From Sacculina carcini (taxonomy: Eukaryota > Arthropoda > Thecostraca > Sacculinidae), in the NCBI GenBank assembly GCA_916048095.2, contig OU696589.1, forward strand, positions 3,789,448 through 3,853,447: a stretch of DNA of 64,000 nucleotides, read 5' to 3'. Made by a program: the position numbers and the translations under genes. Positions 37,301 to 47,225 of this stretch are shown piece by piece. Positions within the stretch are counted from its first letter, which is position 1, and every line of letters starts with the position of its first letter. Under the pieces are notes generated by a model. It saw only the letters and a list, made by a program, of their open reading frames with translations. It did no database searches and was not told the DNA's origin.

Positions 37301-40300
37301 GTGGTGTGTAGTTACAGTGTAGTTAGTGGTGTGTAGTTACAGTGTAGTTAGTGGTGTGTAGTTACAGTGTAGTTACAGTGTAGTCAGTGGTGTGTAGTTA
37401 CAGTGTAGTTATAGTGGTGTGTAGTTACAGTGTAGTCAGTGGTGTGTAGTTACAGTGTAGTGAGTGGTGTGTAGTTACAGTGTAGTTATAGTGGTGTGTA
37501 GTTACAGTGTAGTCACAGTGGTGTGTAGTTACAGTGTAGTCGGTGGTGTGTAGTTACAGTGTAGTTAGTGGTGTGTAGTTACAGTGTAGTGAGTGGTGTG
37601 TAGTTACAGTGTAGTGAGTGGTGTTTAGTTACAGTGTAGTCACAGTGGTGTGTAGTTACAGTGTAGTTAGTGGTGTGTAGTTACAGTGTAGTGAGTGGTG
37701 TGTAGTTACAGTGTAGTGAGTGGTGTGTAGTTACAGTGTAGTCACAGTGGTGTGTAGTTACAGTGTAGTTAGTGGTGTGTAGTTACAGTGTAGTTATAGT
37801 AGTGTGTAGTTACAGTGTAGTCACAGTGGTGTGTAGTTACAGTGTAGTGAGTGGTGTGTAGTTACAGTGTAGTTAGTGGTGTGTAGTTACAGTGTAGTCG
37901 GTGGCGTGTAGTTACAGTGTAGTCGGTGGTGTGTAGTTACAGTGTATTGAGTGGTGTGTAGTTACAGTGTAGTCACAGTGTAGTGAGTGGTGTGTAGTTA
38001 CAGTGTAGTGAGTGGTGTGTAGTTACAGTGTAGTCACAGTGTAGTGAGTGGTGTGTAGTTACAGTGTAGTGAGTGGTGTGTAGTTACAGTGTAGTCGGGC
38101 GTGTTTCATCTGCGCCACGGTGTAGTTGACTACAGCGCCGGGCAGCAGATACACGTCGGCCGGTAGCAGTAGCAAGTTGGCCACACACTTGATCAATACA
38201 GGCTCAGTGCTCAACTGATACACACAAACAAACACACAAACACATACAAAAATACACACACACACACACACACAGAGACACAAGCGCACACATACAGACA
38301 AATATATAAACATACAAATAAATAAACACACACACACACACAAATATACATATCCACCCACAAACTAACAAACACGCAAACACACACATACCACACACAG
38401 ACAAATACACACACAGACACACAGACATACAAAAACGCAGACACACAAATGCACATAAAAATACCTTGATGCCAGAGTGGTGTACGTCGGCAGTGACACG
38501 CGCCACGCCCGTTGTCATGCCAACCAGCAGCACCTTGTCTCCGTGCAGACCGCGAGACTCCAGCCGACGCACCGCCTAGCACACACACACACACACGCAC
38601 ATACACACATACGCATACACGTGTGTGTAAGTGTGTGCGTCTGCGTGTGTATGTATATGTATGTTTGTTTATATACTCAAATATCGGTCAGAAGTTTCGA
38701 CTCAACATAAATGTGGCACACATAATATTCAGTATTGTGTTGATTATATAATATACATAATATATAATATATAATATATCCACTCTACACAGAAAGACAC
38801 ACATATATACATATACACACACATAGACACACATATACACATAATACTTACAAACACATGCATACATGCATATGTCTAGGTTCAGGTTTATAGAGCATCT
38901 GATATAGAGCCTACGATATATGTCTCCAAAGCGCAAGTGTTTGTCGCACATCACAAAAATATGACCACTACAAATACCCAAGAACAAGCAAATCACACAC
39001 AGAGACATACACACGCAAGCACACACACACACAAACACACACATGATCAAGTACACACAAGATACTTGAGAGAAAAAAGATCGCTCATCCACACGCTCAC
39101 ACAAGTAAAATACTAAAGATCAAGAAAATGCATTGTGAGTTGTTGTGTGGTCTAGGCTAAATGTGTAAGAATTCAAGAACATTAAATTGAGCTGGTATAT
39201 AGAAAACGCTTTGAAAACGCACAAAAACGGTTCTATATTTTTAATATATTTTAGGTTAGGTTAGTTTTAGCGTTTCAATGTAATGTTCTGCCTTTGCAGG
39301 AGGCGAGGGACTGGAAGAAATTCGTTAAATCAAATGTTATCAATATAATTTTCTTGACTCCTTACACATTTAGCGTCAACCGAATTGTGTCATGCATTCT
39401 GGGAAGGTGGCCCTCTCTTAACGTCTTCCGTCCTTGTGGCGTCATAGCGCGGAGAAGGTCGGTTTTGCGGTGGCAGCGAGCTGCACGGGACACACCTGTG
39501 TGTGTTCATAAGTTTCGACTTCTTCCCGTGTAGCAGCTGTCACTTGAGACCTTTAACTTTCAAAACCACACGCTTACAAAACAAAAGCAAGCAAACGTAA
39601 TGAACATATACACATACACGTATACATACATACACGCACACACACACACACACACACACATACACACCGGTGTACTGTCGTAGTTGGACGCGGCGAAAGG
39701 CTGCACCCGGATGACGTCATCTGCTGTACGTCCATTGTCTCCGCCGCCGCTGCCGGACGAGACATGCCAGCGAAACGCCAGTGCGTCGAGCGATGAGAAC
39801 TGGTTGCCGGCGGCGTCGTGCGCTACCTAAAACAATTAATAATAATAATAACATCCTCGTTGATAATTATAATTACACTCAGCTAATTATATACACTGTA
39901 AAACCTCTAGTTCATGGGTTCTTAACCGGCGGTGCTCCTGGTACCCTAGGAGTGCGGGGATTTCTGTGAAAAATTAAGGAACTCATTTGTTTTACCTGTT
40001 TTATAGTTTCCCGGAAAAACACCTTTTTCCCAATTATCTTGCATTGTTATCTTTTTCATACAGCTATCAAGAATCCAGGAAAGGATGCGAGAACTGACTG
40101 TGGCTGATTTGAAATAGGGCGCCAACACTGCAAAAAAGGTTGAGAACCACTGATCTAGTTGAACGACACTCCTACTTGAACACATCTACTGGTACGAAAC
40201 AAAACCACCGCCCTTCTTGCACTATGATCGGCGCATCGTGTAGAAGTCGTGACAGTCGGCAGTTGCTGCTACTTACTGGATATTGCCAGCACAACAGAAG

Positions 40301-40849
40301 CCAATGAATTAAACGTTGCCAAAGCGACACGTTATAAGGCCAAAATAAATTTTCAACATTGGCGGTTGTGCCAGGATTTCGTGTTCCACACGATTTCACT
40401 GTCATCTCCCCGGCAATAGCTTATTAACATCTTCAGTGTTCGCACCATTTTCAAACCATCGGTCTGTTCTCCCACCCCCTGTATTCTTGATACGAAAAAC
40501 ATACAAACGACGTAACAGCAAAAAAATTCAATATTCATTCAGACAGCTTAAATTTGCTGTAAATTTTCTTCCAGATTTTCTCCACGAAAAAAAAGTATGG
40601 GAAAACATTTTTTCTTTACTTTTTCACACGAATCTTTACACCTCTTGGGAACTAGGCTCGAACCCCTATGAGGTGCGAGCAGCCTACGGTTAAGAACCCC
40701 TGTTGTATATACGGCCATCTCACCAGTTCGAATTCCTCCGCCGCCTCGTCGACGTACAGCTCGCGAGTCGTCGTCGCAATCGACAGCTCCGTCGGCCGAT
40801 CGACGATGACGTCACAGCGCAGCACAGCGCCCGCACCGTCGCCAGCTTC

Positions 40850-40892
<43 letters not shown>

Positions 40893-41722
40893 AAACGTGC
40901 GTACCAGCGGAATTGTCCTCCGAACTCAGCGCGGTAGTAAAATTTTGATGGCACAGAAGTTGAGTGAAGTGCGTAACATAATTAAGTAACGCGTTGAAAT
41001 GGTGTAGAGACCGAGCGAATTGATAGATACAACAAATACATCCAATGTGTAAGACAAGAGAATGTGAGTATATGATAAGAGAATGGAACAACCAATAAAA
41101 AAAGCAGCTAAATCAATCCACGAAACTACCAAATAGTCTACAGATCCATTGTGCAAGCGCACACACTTTGACACATGTTCGTATATAAACGTGAATGCAA
41201 TTGAATCATGTGATTGATACCACATTTGTGTATAAGCATGTATGTACCTGTATCTTCGGCAAGCACAATAACCTTGTGCGTGCTGGACTGGCGAGAAAGA
41301 GCGGTGACGATGGCTGAACGAGAGCACGGGACACCCTCATGCTCTGTCGTATCGATTGCCTTCACAGACACTATATCAGGCTGCAACGACGACCTGAAAA
41401 TAAAATCAAAATAAGACAATGAGCACACGAGAAGCGCACAACAATCGGACAATCACACAATAATCACAAAACAAAAAGGCGCACAATAAAACAATATACA
41501 TACAATATAAGACTACCAGACAAATACCAATACCAATTATAAGCCAATATAAACTTGCCATGTGAAGCATTCGCTCACAGCTTCTGTGACTTCCAAAACA
41601 TAAGAAACTGGATTGTTTTGAAAATTGAAAGGTAGCAAGATTCTCGGCGTGTTTAATTTGACGCCTAAGCCGGCCGATATAAGGCTCAAGAGCACAAGCA
41701 AATATACAGGCCCCCTACACAT
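18925..41722 (-). CDS. NUP210: Nuclear pore membrane glycoprotein 210 (gp210/Nup210), complete, 28 coding exons
   Basis: Exons (high-low): 41722-41559, 41393-41248, 40845-40724, 39826-39668, 38575-38465, 38214-38088, 35919-35801, 35451-35251, 34699-34586, 33793-33575, 33152-32940, 32347-32071, 31760-31386, 31128-30976, 30570-30121, 30013-29898, 29504-29217, 28581-28406, 28113-27675, 26667-26419, 25877-25680, 25158-24976, 24324-24058, 23683-23384, 21999-21742, 21214-20920, 20196-19853, 19587-18925. All junctions keep phase: 6726 nt, 2241 aa, against 1887 in human. Signal peptide [18 protein letters not shown] precedes [12 protein letters not shown] (human AKLNIPKVLLPF). Other matching blocks: [84 protein letters not shown]. 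Near the C-terminus a transmembrane helix ([20 protein letters not shown]) precedes a Ser/Pro-rich tail facing the pore. The extra length is mainly Ala, Gly, Ser and Asp runs. The role, an integral pore-membrane protein with a large perinuclear-lumen region of Ig-like repeats, is known for the family. Intron 1 looks GC-AG. Confidence 0.94.
20219..20275. repeat. Perfect 27-bp inverted repeat with 3-nt loop
   Basis: Arm 20219-20245 (AAAGCATTTACGG...) is the exact reverse complement of 20249-20275, with loop GGG. It starts 22 nt beyond the acceptor-side end of NUP210 exon 27 (20196), so on the transcript it ends just before the polypyrimidine stretch. Its right arm is also the left end of the MITE at 20260. 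Confidence 0.95.
20260..20386. mobile_element. Small pogo/mariner-like MITE
   Basis: Inverted ends of about 27 nt, ATACCGTAAATGC...TTATCCGACA, occur at both sides, with internal AATAATCCGGCAGGCTC-type repeats that recall Tigger/pogo termini. Flanking TA dinucleotides fit a TA target site. The assignment to superfamily is by end sequence only. Confidence 0.6.
20573..20885. repeat. CA-rich minisatellite with CGCTTTCAAA core
   Basis: About a dozen units of the form CACGCTTTCAAACACACACA, 18-30 bp each, differing by CA copy number and by AAAC/AAAAC. Lies in NUP210 intron 26, ending 35 bp from the donor of exon 26 (20920). Confidence 0.9.
21448..21522 (-). mobile_element. Ultra-short LINE 3' tail (L2/CR1-like), copy 1
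   Basis: On the minus strand: a GT-rich start, then AGCGCTTTTGAGACC, a short spacer, AAAGCGCGATATAAATGTC and a (TAATG)n end. AGCGCTTT and AAAGCGCG pair as a stem. The shape matches the conserved 3' stem-loop and tail of L2/CR1-type LINEs (family knowledge). Same structure at 23.7, 25.2, 31.2 and 51.4 kb. Confidence 0.65.
22690..23372. repeat. Minisatellite of ~20 ACAGACAG/ACACAC units
   Basis: Each 30-38 bp unit joins ACACACATACC, a YACCGACAG or CCACAGACAG core and (ACAG)n/AAACACAC. Lies in NUP210 intron 24 and reaches to within 12 bp of the donor of exon 24 (23384). Read on the gene's strand, many units contain GGTAGGTATGTG or GGTGGGTATGTG, close to the splice-donor consensus. Confidence 0.92.
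23706..23797 (-). mobile_element. Ultra-short LINE 3' tail (L2/CR1-like), copy 2
   Basis: Minus strand: (GT)n, GCAGCGCCTTAGAGAACC, GTGTAGGGCGCTATACAAATACC, then a TAATG-rich end. It sits 23 nt upstream of the acceptor of NUP210 exon 24, same orientation as the gene. Confidence 0.65.
24638..24905 (+). mobile_element. LINE fragment (CR1/L2-like reverse transcriptase C-terminus)
   Basis: In NUP210 intron 22, antisense to the gene. Translation in + frames gives [20 protein letters not shown] and later [19 protein letters not shown], the signature end of CR1/L2-type polymerases (RRERGDL...N-D-V-V-AP-SFK). The frame is broken between these blocks and the 5' part is absent. Confidence 0.75.
25172..25240 (-). 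mobile_element. Ultra-short LINE 3' tail (L2/CR1-like), copy 3
   Basis: Minus strand: GT tract, GAGCGCTTTGGAGACCC, AAAGCGCGATATAAATGTC and (TAATG)n. It lies 14 nt upstream of the acceptor of NUP210 exon 22 (25158). Confidence 0.65.
25930..26045. repeat. AT-rich tandem repeat
   Basis: About two and a half copies of a TATCGTGTTACTATCATATT-type unit with (ATT)n. Lies in NUP210 intron 20 directly beside the LINE fragment at 26050. Confidence 0.75.
26050..26350 (-). mobile_element. LINE ORF2 C-terminal fragment with internal (CA)n expansion
   Basis: In NUP210 intron 20, same strand as the gene. The frame reads [20 protein letters not shown], then IMEHCGAH, a His/Thr stretch encoded by a CA microsatellite, then [18 protein letters not shown]. 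The C-x2-C...H-x3-C cluster followed by LW-NP-AV-FL is typical of Jockey/R1-like LINE C-termini. The microsatellite grew inside the former coding region. Confidence 0.72.
27045..27103. repeat. (GT)n microsatellite
   Basis: GT run of about 50 bp in NUP210 intron 19; unusual here because it reads (CA)n on the gene's strand, opposite to most tracts in this gene. Confidence 0.9.
28918..29150 (-). mobile_element. tRNA-derived SINE body, head missing
   Basis: Reverse-complement copy of the SINE body found at 32.6, 59.5 and 63.6 kb: contains GTCCCGTGCAGCTCGCTGCC, CTCCCCAGAATGCATGAC and TACTGCTGGGTGGACAGG. The tRNA-like head is absent. Lies in NUP210 intron 17. Confidence 0.82.
30621..30775. repeat. 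48-bp tandem repeat made of two palindromes, ~3.2 copies
   Basis: Period 48 (starts 30621, 30669, 30717, 30765). Each unit holds the perfect palindrome AATCGATTATAATCGATT (18 bp) and TTGAATAATTATTCAA (16 bp), so every copy has two ATCGAT sites. Lies in NUP210 intron 14, about 50 bp from the acceptor of exon 15 (30570). Confidence 0.95.
31138..31226 (-). mobile_element. Ultra-short LINE 3' tail (L2/CR1-like), copy 4
   Basis: Minus strand: GT tract, GCAGCGCCCTAAAGACCC, GGGGCGCTATATAAACATC, then a TAATG-type tail. It lies 9 nt upstream of the acceptor of NUP210 exon 14 (31128). Confidence 0.65.
31315..31380. repeat. (GT)n microsatellite
   Basis: About 60 bp of GT on the plus strand in NUP210 intron 13, 5 bp from the donor of exon 13 (31386); it reads (CA)n in the transcript. 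Confidence 0.9.
32601..32930 (+). mobile_element. tRNA-Val-derived SINE, full-length copy
   Basis: The head is tRNA-like: GGACTCCGTGGTGTAGTG (box A), anticodon loop with CAC in CCGCCTCACAAGCGG, then a degraded box B (GTCATTCAAACCC). The body (CACCCAGCAGTAAATGG, CATGCATTCTGGGGAG, GTGGCGCCATAGCGTGG, CCGTGTAGCAGCTGTCACTTG) is shared with four other copies here. Lies in NUP210 intron 11, ending about 10 bp from the donor of exon 11 (32940), antisense to the gene. Confidence 0.88.
33312..33540 (+). mobile_element. hAT-type MITE, family D, eroded
   Basis: Shares GGAGTGCAAGGATTCCTGTG and a run of A/T-rich interior with the better copy at 39913. Terminal sequences are degraded. In NUP210 intron 10. 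Confidence 0.5.
36278..38095. repeat. ~1.8 kb minisatellite (25-27 bp unit, roughly 70 copies) overlapping a splice donor
   Basis: Units follow GTGTAGTTACAGTGTAG plus a variable joint (TGAGTGGT, TCGGTGGT, TCACAGTGGT, TTAGTGGT). The array fills most of NUP210 intron 6, and its last unit runs into exon 6. On the gene's strand each unit reads ACT|GTAACTAC; the junction that keeps phase with exon 7 is the first of these (exon end 38088). Variants are interspersed rather than blocked, suggesting repeated unequal exchange. Confidence 0.95.
39394..39560 (+). mobile_element. tRNA-derived SINE, 5'-truncated
   Basis: Carries only the 3' body: CATGCATTCTGGGAAGG, CTTGTGGCGTCATAGCG, GCAGCGAGCTGCACGGGAC, CCGTGTAGCAGCTGTCACTTG. 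In NUP210 intron 4. Confidence 0.8.
39635..39667. repeat. (CA)n tract abutting the donor of NUP210 exon 4
   Basis: CA run that on the gene's strand starts at the donor itself: ACCG|GTGTGTATGTGTG. The donor GT is part of the microsatellite. Confidence 0.85.
39913..40152 (+). mobile_element. hAT-type MITE, family D, intact ends
   Basis: Ends CATGGGTTCTTAACC and GGTTGAGAACCACTG; flanks CTCTAGTT (39905-39912) and ATCTAGTT (40153-40160) match at 7 of 8. In NUP210 intron 3. Confidence 0.8.
40500..40702 (-). mobile_element. hAT-type MITE, family D, partial
   Basis: Ends at ACGGTTAAGAACCCCTG (40702), a family D terminus in reverse, 22 bp from the donor of NUP210 exon 3. The other end is unclear. 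Confidence 0.5.
40852..40887. repeat. (CA)n tract at the acceptor of NUP210 exon 3
   Basis: On the gene's strand (GT)n runs to TCGAAG|CT, so the tract stands where the polypyrimidine tract is expected. Confidence 0.85.
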
Positions 41723-42005
41723 GCCCGAAATATAAAGCCAACTGCTCCATGTGACCACAACATAAACCAAAGCCCCGCCGTCGCGCCAGATATCGTCGAT
41801 TTAATATAGTGATGGAAATGGAATACTCGATTTCTAGCGCTTACATTGGAAATATTGTGCCGATAAAAAGAGAGTACTGAAACAGTAAATAGGTGAGGTG
41901 TTGAATAATATAATATCAACATAAAATTTGAATACTTAATGCCATATTTTATGTGAAATATACTATTAAATTTGAATAGTAACGCCTAAAGGTAAGATAA
42001 TGTAG

Positions 42006-43007
42006 TGTGGCGTGTCATGCATATTATATTTATTATATTCATGTGTGTATATATAAATGTGTGTATATTTAAATGTGTATGCGTGCGCGTATGCGTTTAT
42101 ATGTATGTGCCGCACGTGTTTGTATGTTTTTGTGGCATGCCTTCCAGAATGTTCGGTGTAGGTTAGGTGACGTGTGTCTACGTACAACCAGCAAACACGC
42201 TTGTTGCATGTGTATACGTGTGCGTATGTGTCTCTATGTATGTGCCGCATGTGTCTGTATGTTTGTGTGGCATGCGTTCTAGAATATTCCATGTAGGTTA
42301 GGTGACGTGTGTGTGCGTGTTAGCTTGCGAAAATAGTTCAGCCAATCACAGTGGCCTACGTGCTGGCGTGATCACATAGCTACCAATCGGGTGGTTACAT
42401 TTGTCTTTTACTATTGCCTGGCCAATTGTGTTCCAATGTTCATACGCGGTCCGGTCGATGCACACGCACGGCCAAGTATATTTAAGTCCCGTCGCCTCGG
42501 TGCGCGGGCAGTTGGACTGGGACTTTGGCAATAGCTTGACTGACAGGGCTACTCTCTGTGTCTCGCTCGCCTTGTGTCAGTTCGACCCGAGCATCGTCCG
42601 ACACATTGTGTTGGACAACGTGCTCGTTGCGATTGCCGCGCATTGGCCTAGGATATTACCTGTATTACTTGTAACGGTGCAGTAGCTGTTTCAGTGGAGG
42701 ACTCGCTACACCACTGTTACGGAATTCTGTGCCGCGGCCTTCGTGCCGAGGTTTTGCTGGTCTCCGGCCTTTGATATTTATTGCGCGATTATTACCTGTA
42801 TTATTTGTAACGGTGCAGTAGCTGTTTCAGTGGAGGACTCGCTACACCACTGTTACGGAATTCTGTGCCGCGGCCTTCGTGCCGAGGTTTTGCTGGTCTC
42901 CGGCCTTGTGATATTCTATGTACTATTGTTACTGTGTATTTATAATATATCTGCTGTGCTACACCGCTCTTTGTTATGTGCGCGCTCTGAACGAGCTTCG
43001 CGTAACA
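42006..43007 (+). repeat. 5' LTR
   Basis: 1002 bp, TG...CA ends. Contains a TATA-like TATATTTAAG near 42476 and an internal 136-bp tandem duplication (about 42657-42792 and 42793-42925). Confidence 0.95.
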
Positions 43008-43211
43008 AGTGGTGACCCCGTATTTTATCAGTATTGTACTCGTATTATATAAGTACTGTATTATTATAGAGTCGTGTAGTTTTCAGTAGCGTTGCGTACC
43101 GTTGATTAGCTCTCGTTCGTAGTTTGTAGCTAGTTCGCAGTTGTAGCTAGTTCGCGGTTGTGGCTCATTCGCTTGCAGTTCTTGCCGCTTACTCTCGCAT
43201 ACTAACCCAGC

Positions 43212-44063
43212 ATGGATGGTGAAGTGAAATCAGACGCGGTGTCTGTTCCTGCCGTCATGGGTCCACCACCCCCATTCGTGGAAAACGACCCAAGTGTGTG
43301 GATAATTCAGCTGGATTTATATTTTGCCAGAGCAAATATTAGGCAAGAAACTCTTCGTTTCCAAACAGCCGCATCGCTTCTGCCGCCGCATCATGTCCGG
43401 GAGTTTATAGATCTCATTCGTAAACCACCTGCAGACGCCTATACGCAGTTGTGCGACGCTCTACAGTCGCGACTGGGCGCGACGAATGAGCAGAAATTGC
43501 GTACGGTGCTGGAACAGCAGGAATTAGGCGACCGGCGGCCCAGTCAGTTTCTCCGTCACTTGCATGACCTGACAGCGCCGTATATTTCTGACAGCGAATC
43601 GCCACTGGTACGGCAAATATTTTTGAAGGCGATGCCAGATGCTGTCGCTCCATTCCTGCAATTTTTGCCACCGGAGACGCCGCTAGAAACCTTGGCTGGC
43701 ACAGCGGATCGAGTGTTGACTGCACTGCCGAGTGCCAGCCTTGCAATAAACGCAGTGAGTCTACCTGAGCACGGCTGCAATTGCGCTAAAGAGCTGGCTG
43801 AAATGCGACAGTGTTTGAATCAGCTGCAGCGCCAAGTCAGCAAGCTCGCAGTGCGGCGGACTGCCTCGCCAGCCTCGCAACAGGTGCCGTCTCGCGTAAC
43901 GAGGCACAAATCTCCGCGACCGGTAAAGTCTCGGTCACACTCTTTGGCAAAAGACGAGGAATCCACCACAGATGGTGAGAGGACCAACCTTTGTTGGTAT
44001 CATTACAATTTCGGCGAGAAAGCGCGCTCGTGCGAAAAACATTGCAGGCATTATTTAAACTGA
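43212..44063 (+). CDS. gag: Gag of the Ty3/gypsy element
   Basis: Structural protein of the retrotransposon, 283 aa, starting at the first ATG after the LTR. It has an N-terminal capsid-type helical region ([35 protein letters not shown]) and a single compact Cys-rich end of the [14 protein letters not shown] type seen in Mag-like elements. It overlaps pol in a different frame; this family commonly expresses pol by frameshift or read-through. Confidence 0.85.
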   Translation: MDGEVKSDAVSVPAVMGPPPPFVENDPSVWIIQLDLYFARANIRQETLRFQTAASLLPPHHVREFIDLIRKPPADAYTQLCDALQSRLGATNEQKLRTVLEQQELGDRRPSQFLRHLHDLTAPYISDSESPLVRQIFLKAMPDAVAPFLQFLPPETPLETLAGTADRVLTALPSASLAINAVSLPEHGCNCAKELAEMRQCLNQLQRQVSKLAVRRTASPASQQVPSRVTRHKSPRPVKSRSHSLAKDEESTTDGERTNLCWYHYNFGEKARSCEKHCRHYLN

Positions 44064-47000
44064 TCCCGAGAGGAGAATGTCTGCCAAATTCTTCTCTCGC
44101 AACCATCGCAGGCAGCCACAAAAATTCACTGTTTTTCATCCGGGACCAGGTATCAAGCATTTCCTTTTTGATAGACACCGGGGCGCAGTATAGTATCGTG
44201 TCAACGCGTCATTATCCATCCAGTGACAAGTCTTCATTGTGTCTGCAAGCGGTCAATAACAGTGCTATACGCACACATGGTTCTAAAACGCTCACAGTAT
44301 CACTCGGTCTGCGTAGAAATTTTCCGTGGACATTTATCTTAGCTGATATTGACATATCGATAATCGGGTGTGATTTCCTTTCGCATCATGATATTAGCGT
44401 TAACCCAAGAAAGTGCGAGCTTATCGATAATACCACGCAGCTCAAGGTTCGCGGTTCTGGTTCACATGCGCCTTTGCTGATCTCCGTGTCCATGTCTGGT
44501 CACCATGAGAACTACCAGGCCATTGTCAAACAATTCCCAGAGCTTTTGTCGCCTTCCGTCACTTCTGACGTTTCGAAACACGGTGTTTTTCACCGAATTC
44601 ATACACATGGTAAGCCTGTGTTTTGTCGACCTCGAAAACTTGATTCTGCTAGGCTGAAAATTGCCAAAGCGGAGTTTGAAAAGATGCTGGCACAGGGTAT
44701 AATACGACCGAGTAACAGTCCTTATGCATCGGCACTCCATCTTGTTCCGAAACGGGCATCTTCCGATTGGCGGCCTTGTGGAGATTATAGAGCTCTGAAC
44801 AGAGTAACAACTCCGGACAGATACCCAGTGCCGTATCTGCAAGATTTTTCTGCAGCATTACATGGTTCGACTGTATTTTCGAAGATTGACCTGGTCAAAG
44901 CGTTTTTCCAGATTCCTGTACACCCGGACGACATACACAAAACGGCAATCACCACGCCATTTGGTTCTTTCGAAATGTTGCGGATGCCGTTTGGATTGCG
45001 TAATAGCGCGCAGTCAATGCAACGTCTGTTGGACTCAGTACTCCGAGGCTTAAATTTCATATTCGTGTACATAGACGACATCTTGATAGCCAGCAAAAAC
45101 GAGGCAGACCACCGGTCGCATCTACACACAGTTCTCAGTCGTTTGCGCGCACACGGCATCAAAATAAACATAGACAAATGCGTGTTTGGCAAGCCGGAAT
45201 TGACTTTTCTCGGCCACACGATAAATAAGGGCGGCATACTTCCACAGCACGACGCAGTGAAAGCTATAATCGAATTTCCTCTTCCAAAAACGCACGAGCA
45301 ACTGCGTAGGTACTTGGGCATGGTAAATTTTTACCACCGTTTTTTGCCTCATGCAGCTTCACTTCTTGCTCCCTTACACAAGCTGATAACAAATCATGCA
45401 AAAAAATCCAAGGTTCCTGTCATATGGACAAACGAGGCTACAGATGCATTTGACAAGTCAAAAAACGCACTTAGCGAAGCCGCGTCGTTGCATCATCAGA
45501 ATGACTCCGCGCAATTAGCTCTTTTCACAGATGCCAGTGATTCCGGGATTGGTGCAGTTTTGCAGCAATGTAGTCACGGTGAGTGGCAGCCACTGGCTTT
45601 TTGGTCGAAACAGCTGACTTCAGCTCAAGCCAACTACAGTGCGTTCGGTAAAGAAGTGCTAGCCGTGTATTTATCCGTTCGACATTTCCGTCAGTATCTA
45701 GAAGGTCGAGATTTCACCATATTTACCGACCATAAGCCGCTGACGCACGCGATCCGCACTCCCACACACAACCACTCACCGAGAGAACAGCGCCATTTAG
45801 ACTACATACTACAGTTCACTGCAGATGTGCGTCATATAAGCGGCAAGGACAATGTGGTCTCTGATGCGTTATCTAGAGTAAGCGCCGTGTCTTCAACCAT
45901 TGACATAGACTCGCTGTCAAAACAGCAGCAAGCAGATACTGAACTGCAAGAACTTTTACAAAACGAGTCAACCAGCTTGAAACTGGAGTGGCAGAATTTT
46001 CCTGCAGTTTCCAAAAACAAAATTCTGTGCGATATTTCAACCGGAACACCGCGACCCTTGGTGCCAACCAAAATGCGTCAGGATGTTTTCCGTATCTTGC
46101 ACAGTCTTTCCCATCCAGGTCGAGCTGCAACTTTGAAGCTCGTATCCGACAGATATGTCTGGCCCAACATGCGACAAGATATCGTTACTTGGACCAAACA
46201 GTGCGCACATTGTCAAACATGTAAGATCACCAGACATAATCGTTCACCAGTCGGACAATTTGAGCTGCCCTCGCGCCGGTTTCAGCATGTGCACGTAGAC
46301 ATAGTAGGCCCACTTCCGTGCTCTAATGGTCACCAATATATTTTGACAGTGATTGACAGGTTTTCACGCTGGCCAGAAGCATGTCCTATTCCTGACATAT
46401 CGGCCGATACGGTAGCACGATATTTTATTTCAACTTGGGTGTCACGTTTCGGTGTCCCCGAGAGTATTGTCTCAGACAGGGGCACTCAATTCACAAGCCA
46501 CCTCTGGAGACAACTCAACAACTGCTTCGGATCTAACACGCGCTTGACAACGGCGTACAATCCGGCAGCCAACGGCCTAGTAGAACGGCTTCACCGCCAG
46601 CTCAAAGGCGCACTTCGGGGTTGTAGTGACTGGACAAACAGACTGCCAATAGTCCTGTTAGGTATTCGGTCCTGCATGAAATCACCTTTAAATTGTTCCT
46701 CCGCCGAGCTGGTATATGGTGCCAAATTGCGTTTACCAGGTGAATTGTTAAATAGACAACCACAATTGACTCACACATATTGTCAGTTTGCCAAACAATT
46801 GTCTGAACATTTCAGTGCTATCCGGCCACAGCAGACCCGTGCAGCTGAGACAGCAGTGTTCCACCTGCCCAGCTTGTCCGATGCAGATTTCGTGTTCGTG
46901 CGTCATGACGGCCACAGACGTCCGCTGCAGCCGGTGTACCAGGGGCCGTACAAGGTGGTGAAACGTACGCCAAAAACGTTCACTATTGAGCGGCATGGAC

Positions 47001-47209
47001 ACGAGGTGGTCGGCATTGATCGTCTGCGTCCAGCATTTCTGGAAAATGAGAATATTTCATCCGCTCCGGAGAACGACAGCTTCGTGCATCAGGCAAAACA
47101 AAACTCCACCAAGATCACTCACACTCAGACGCACACCACACCACAATCCATTTTGTACCGTACCCGATCTGGCAGAGCTGTCAAACCTCCGGTTCGTTTC
47201 TCGCCATGA
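43991..47209 (+). CDS. pol: Pol polyprotein of the Ty3/gypsy element
   Basis: 1072 codons. Domains in order: aspartic protease (LIDTGAQYS), reverse transcriptase (YIDDILIAS), RNase H ([16 protein letters not shown]), integrase with an H2C2 zinc region ([10 protein letters not shown]...CAHCQTCK) and DDE core ([17 protein letters not shown]), and a basic C-terminus ([12 protein letters not shown]). The order RT-RNaseH-integrase places it in Ty3/gypsy. Confidence 0.93.
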   Translation: MLVSLQFRRESALVRKTLQALFKLIPRGECLPNSSLATIAGSHKNSLFFIRDQVSSISFLIDTGAQYSIVSTRHYPSSDKSSLCLQAVNNSAIRTHGSKTLTVSLGLRRNFPWTFILADIDISIIGCDFLSHHDISVNPRKCELIDNTTQLKVRGSGSHAPLLISVSMSGHHENYQAIVKQFPELLSPSVTSDVSKHGVFHRIHTHGKPVFCRPRKLDSARLKIAKAEFEKMLAQGIIRPSNSPYASALHLVPKRASSDWRPCGDYRALNRVTTPDRYPVPYLQDFSAALHGSTVFSKIDLVKAFFQIPVHPDDIHKTAITTPFGSFEMLRMPFGLRNSAQSMQRLLDSVLRGLNFIFVYIDDILIASKNEADHRSHLHTVLSRLRAHGIKINIDKCVFGKPELTFLGHTINKGGILPQHDAVKAIIEFPLPKTHEQLRRYLGMVNFYHRFLPHAASLLAPLHKLITNHAKKSKVPVIWTNEATDAFDKSKNALSEAASLHHQNDSAQLALFTDASDSGIGAVLQQCSHGEWQPLAFWSKQLTSAQANYSAFGKEVLAVYLSVRHFRQYLEGRDFTIFTDHKPLTHAIRTPTHNHSPREQRHLDYILQFTADVRHISGKDNVVSDALSRVSAVSSTIDIDSLSKQQQADTELQELLQNESTSLKLEWQNFPAVSKNKILCDISTGTPRPLVPTKMRQDVFRILHSLSHPGRAATLKLVSDRYVWPNMRQDIVTWTKQCAHCQTCKITRHNRSPVGQFELPSRRFQHVHVDIVGPLPCSNGHQYILTVIDRFSRWPEACPIPDISADTVARYFISTWVSRFGVPESIVSDRGTQFTSHLWRQLNNCFGSNTRLTTAYNPAANGLVERLHRQLKGALRGCSDWTNRLPIVLLGIRSCMKSPLNCSSAELVYGAKLRLPGELLNRQPQLTHTYCQFAKQLSEHFSAIRPQQTRAAETAVFHLPSLSDADFVFVRHDGHRRPLQPVYQGPYKVVKRTPKTFTIERHGHEVVGIDRLRPAFLENENISSAPENDSFVHQAKQNSTKITHTQTHTTPQSILYRTRSGRAVKPPVRFSP

Positions 47210-47225
47210 TCTAAGGGGGGGCTCA

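Noticed and set aside
36278-38095. Regular array resembling a CRISPR locus
   Set aside because: Units are contiguous with no unique spacers, in a eukaryotic intron, and vary only by unit type; it is a minisatellite.
42037-42535. Small proteins encoded within the LTRs
   Set aside because: The frames recur identically in both LTRs, are short, and lie in regulatory sequence with no protein signature.
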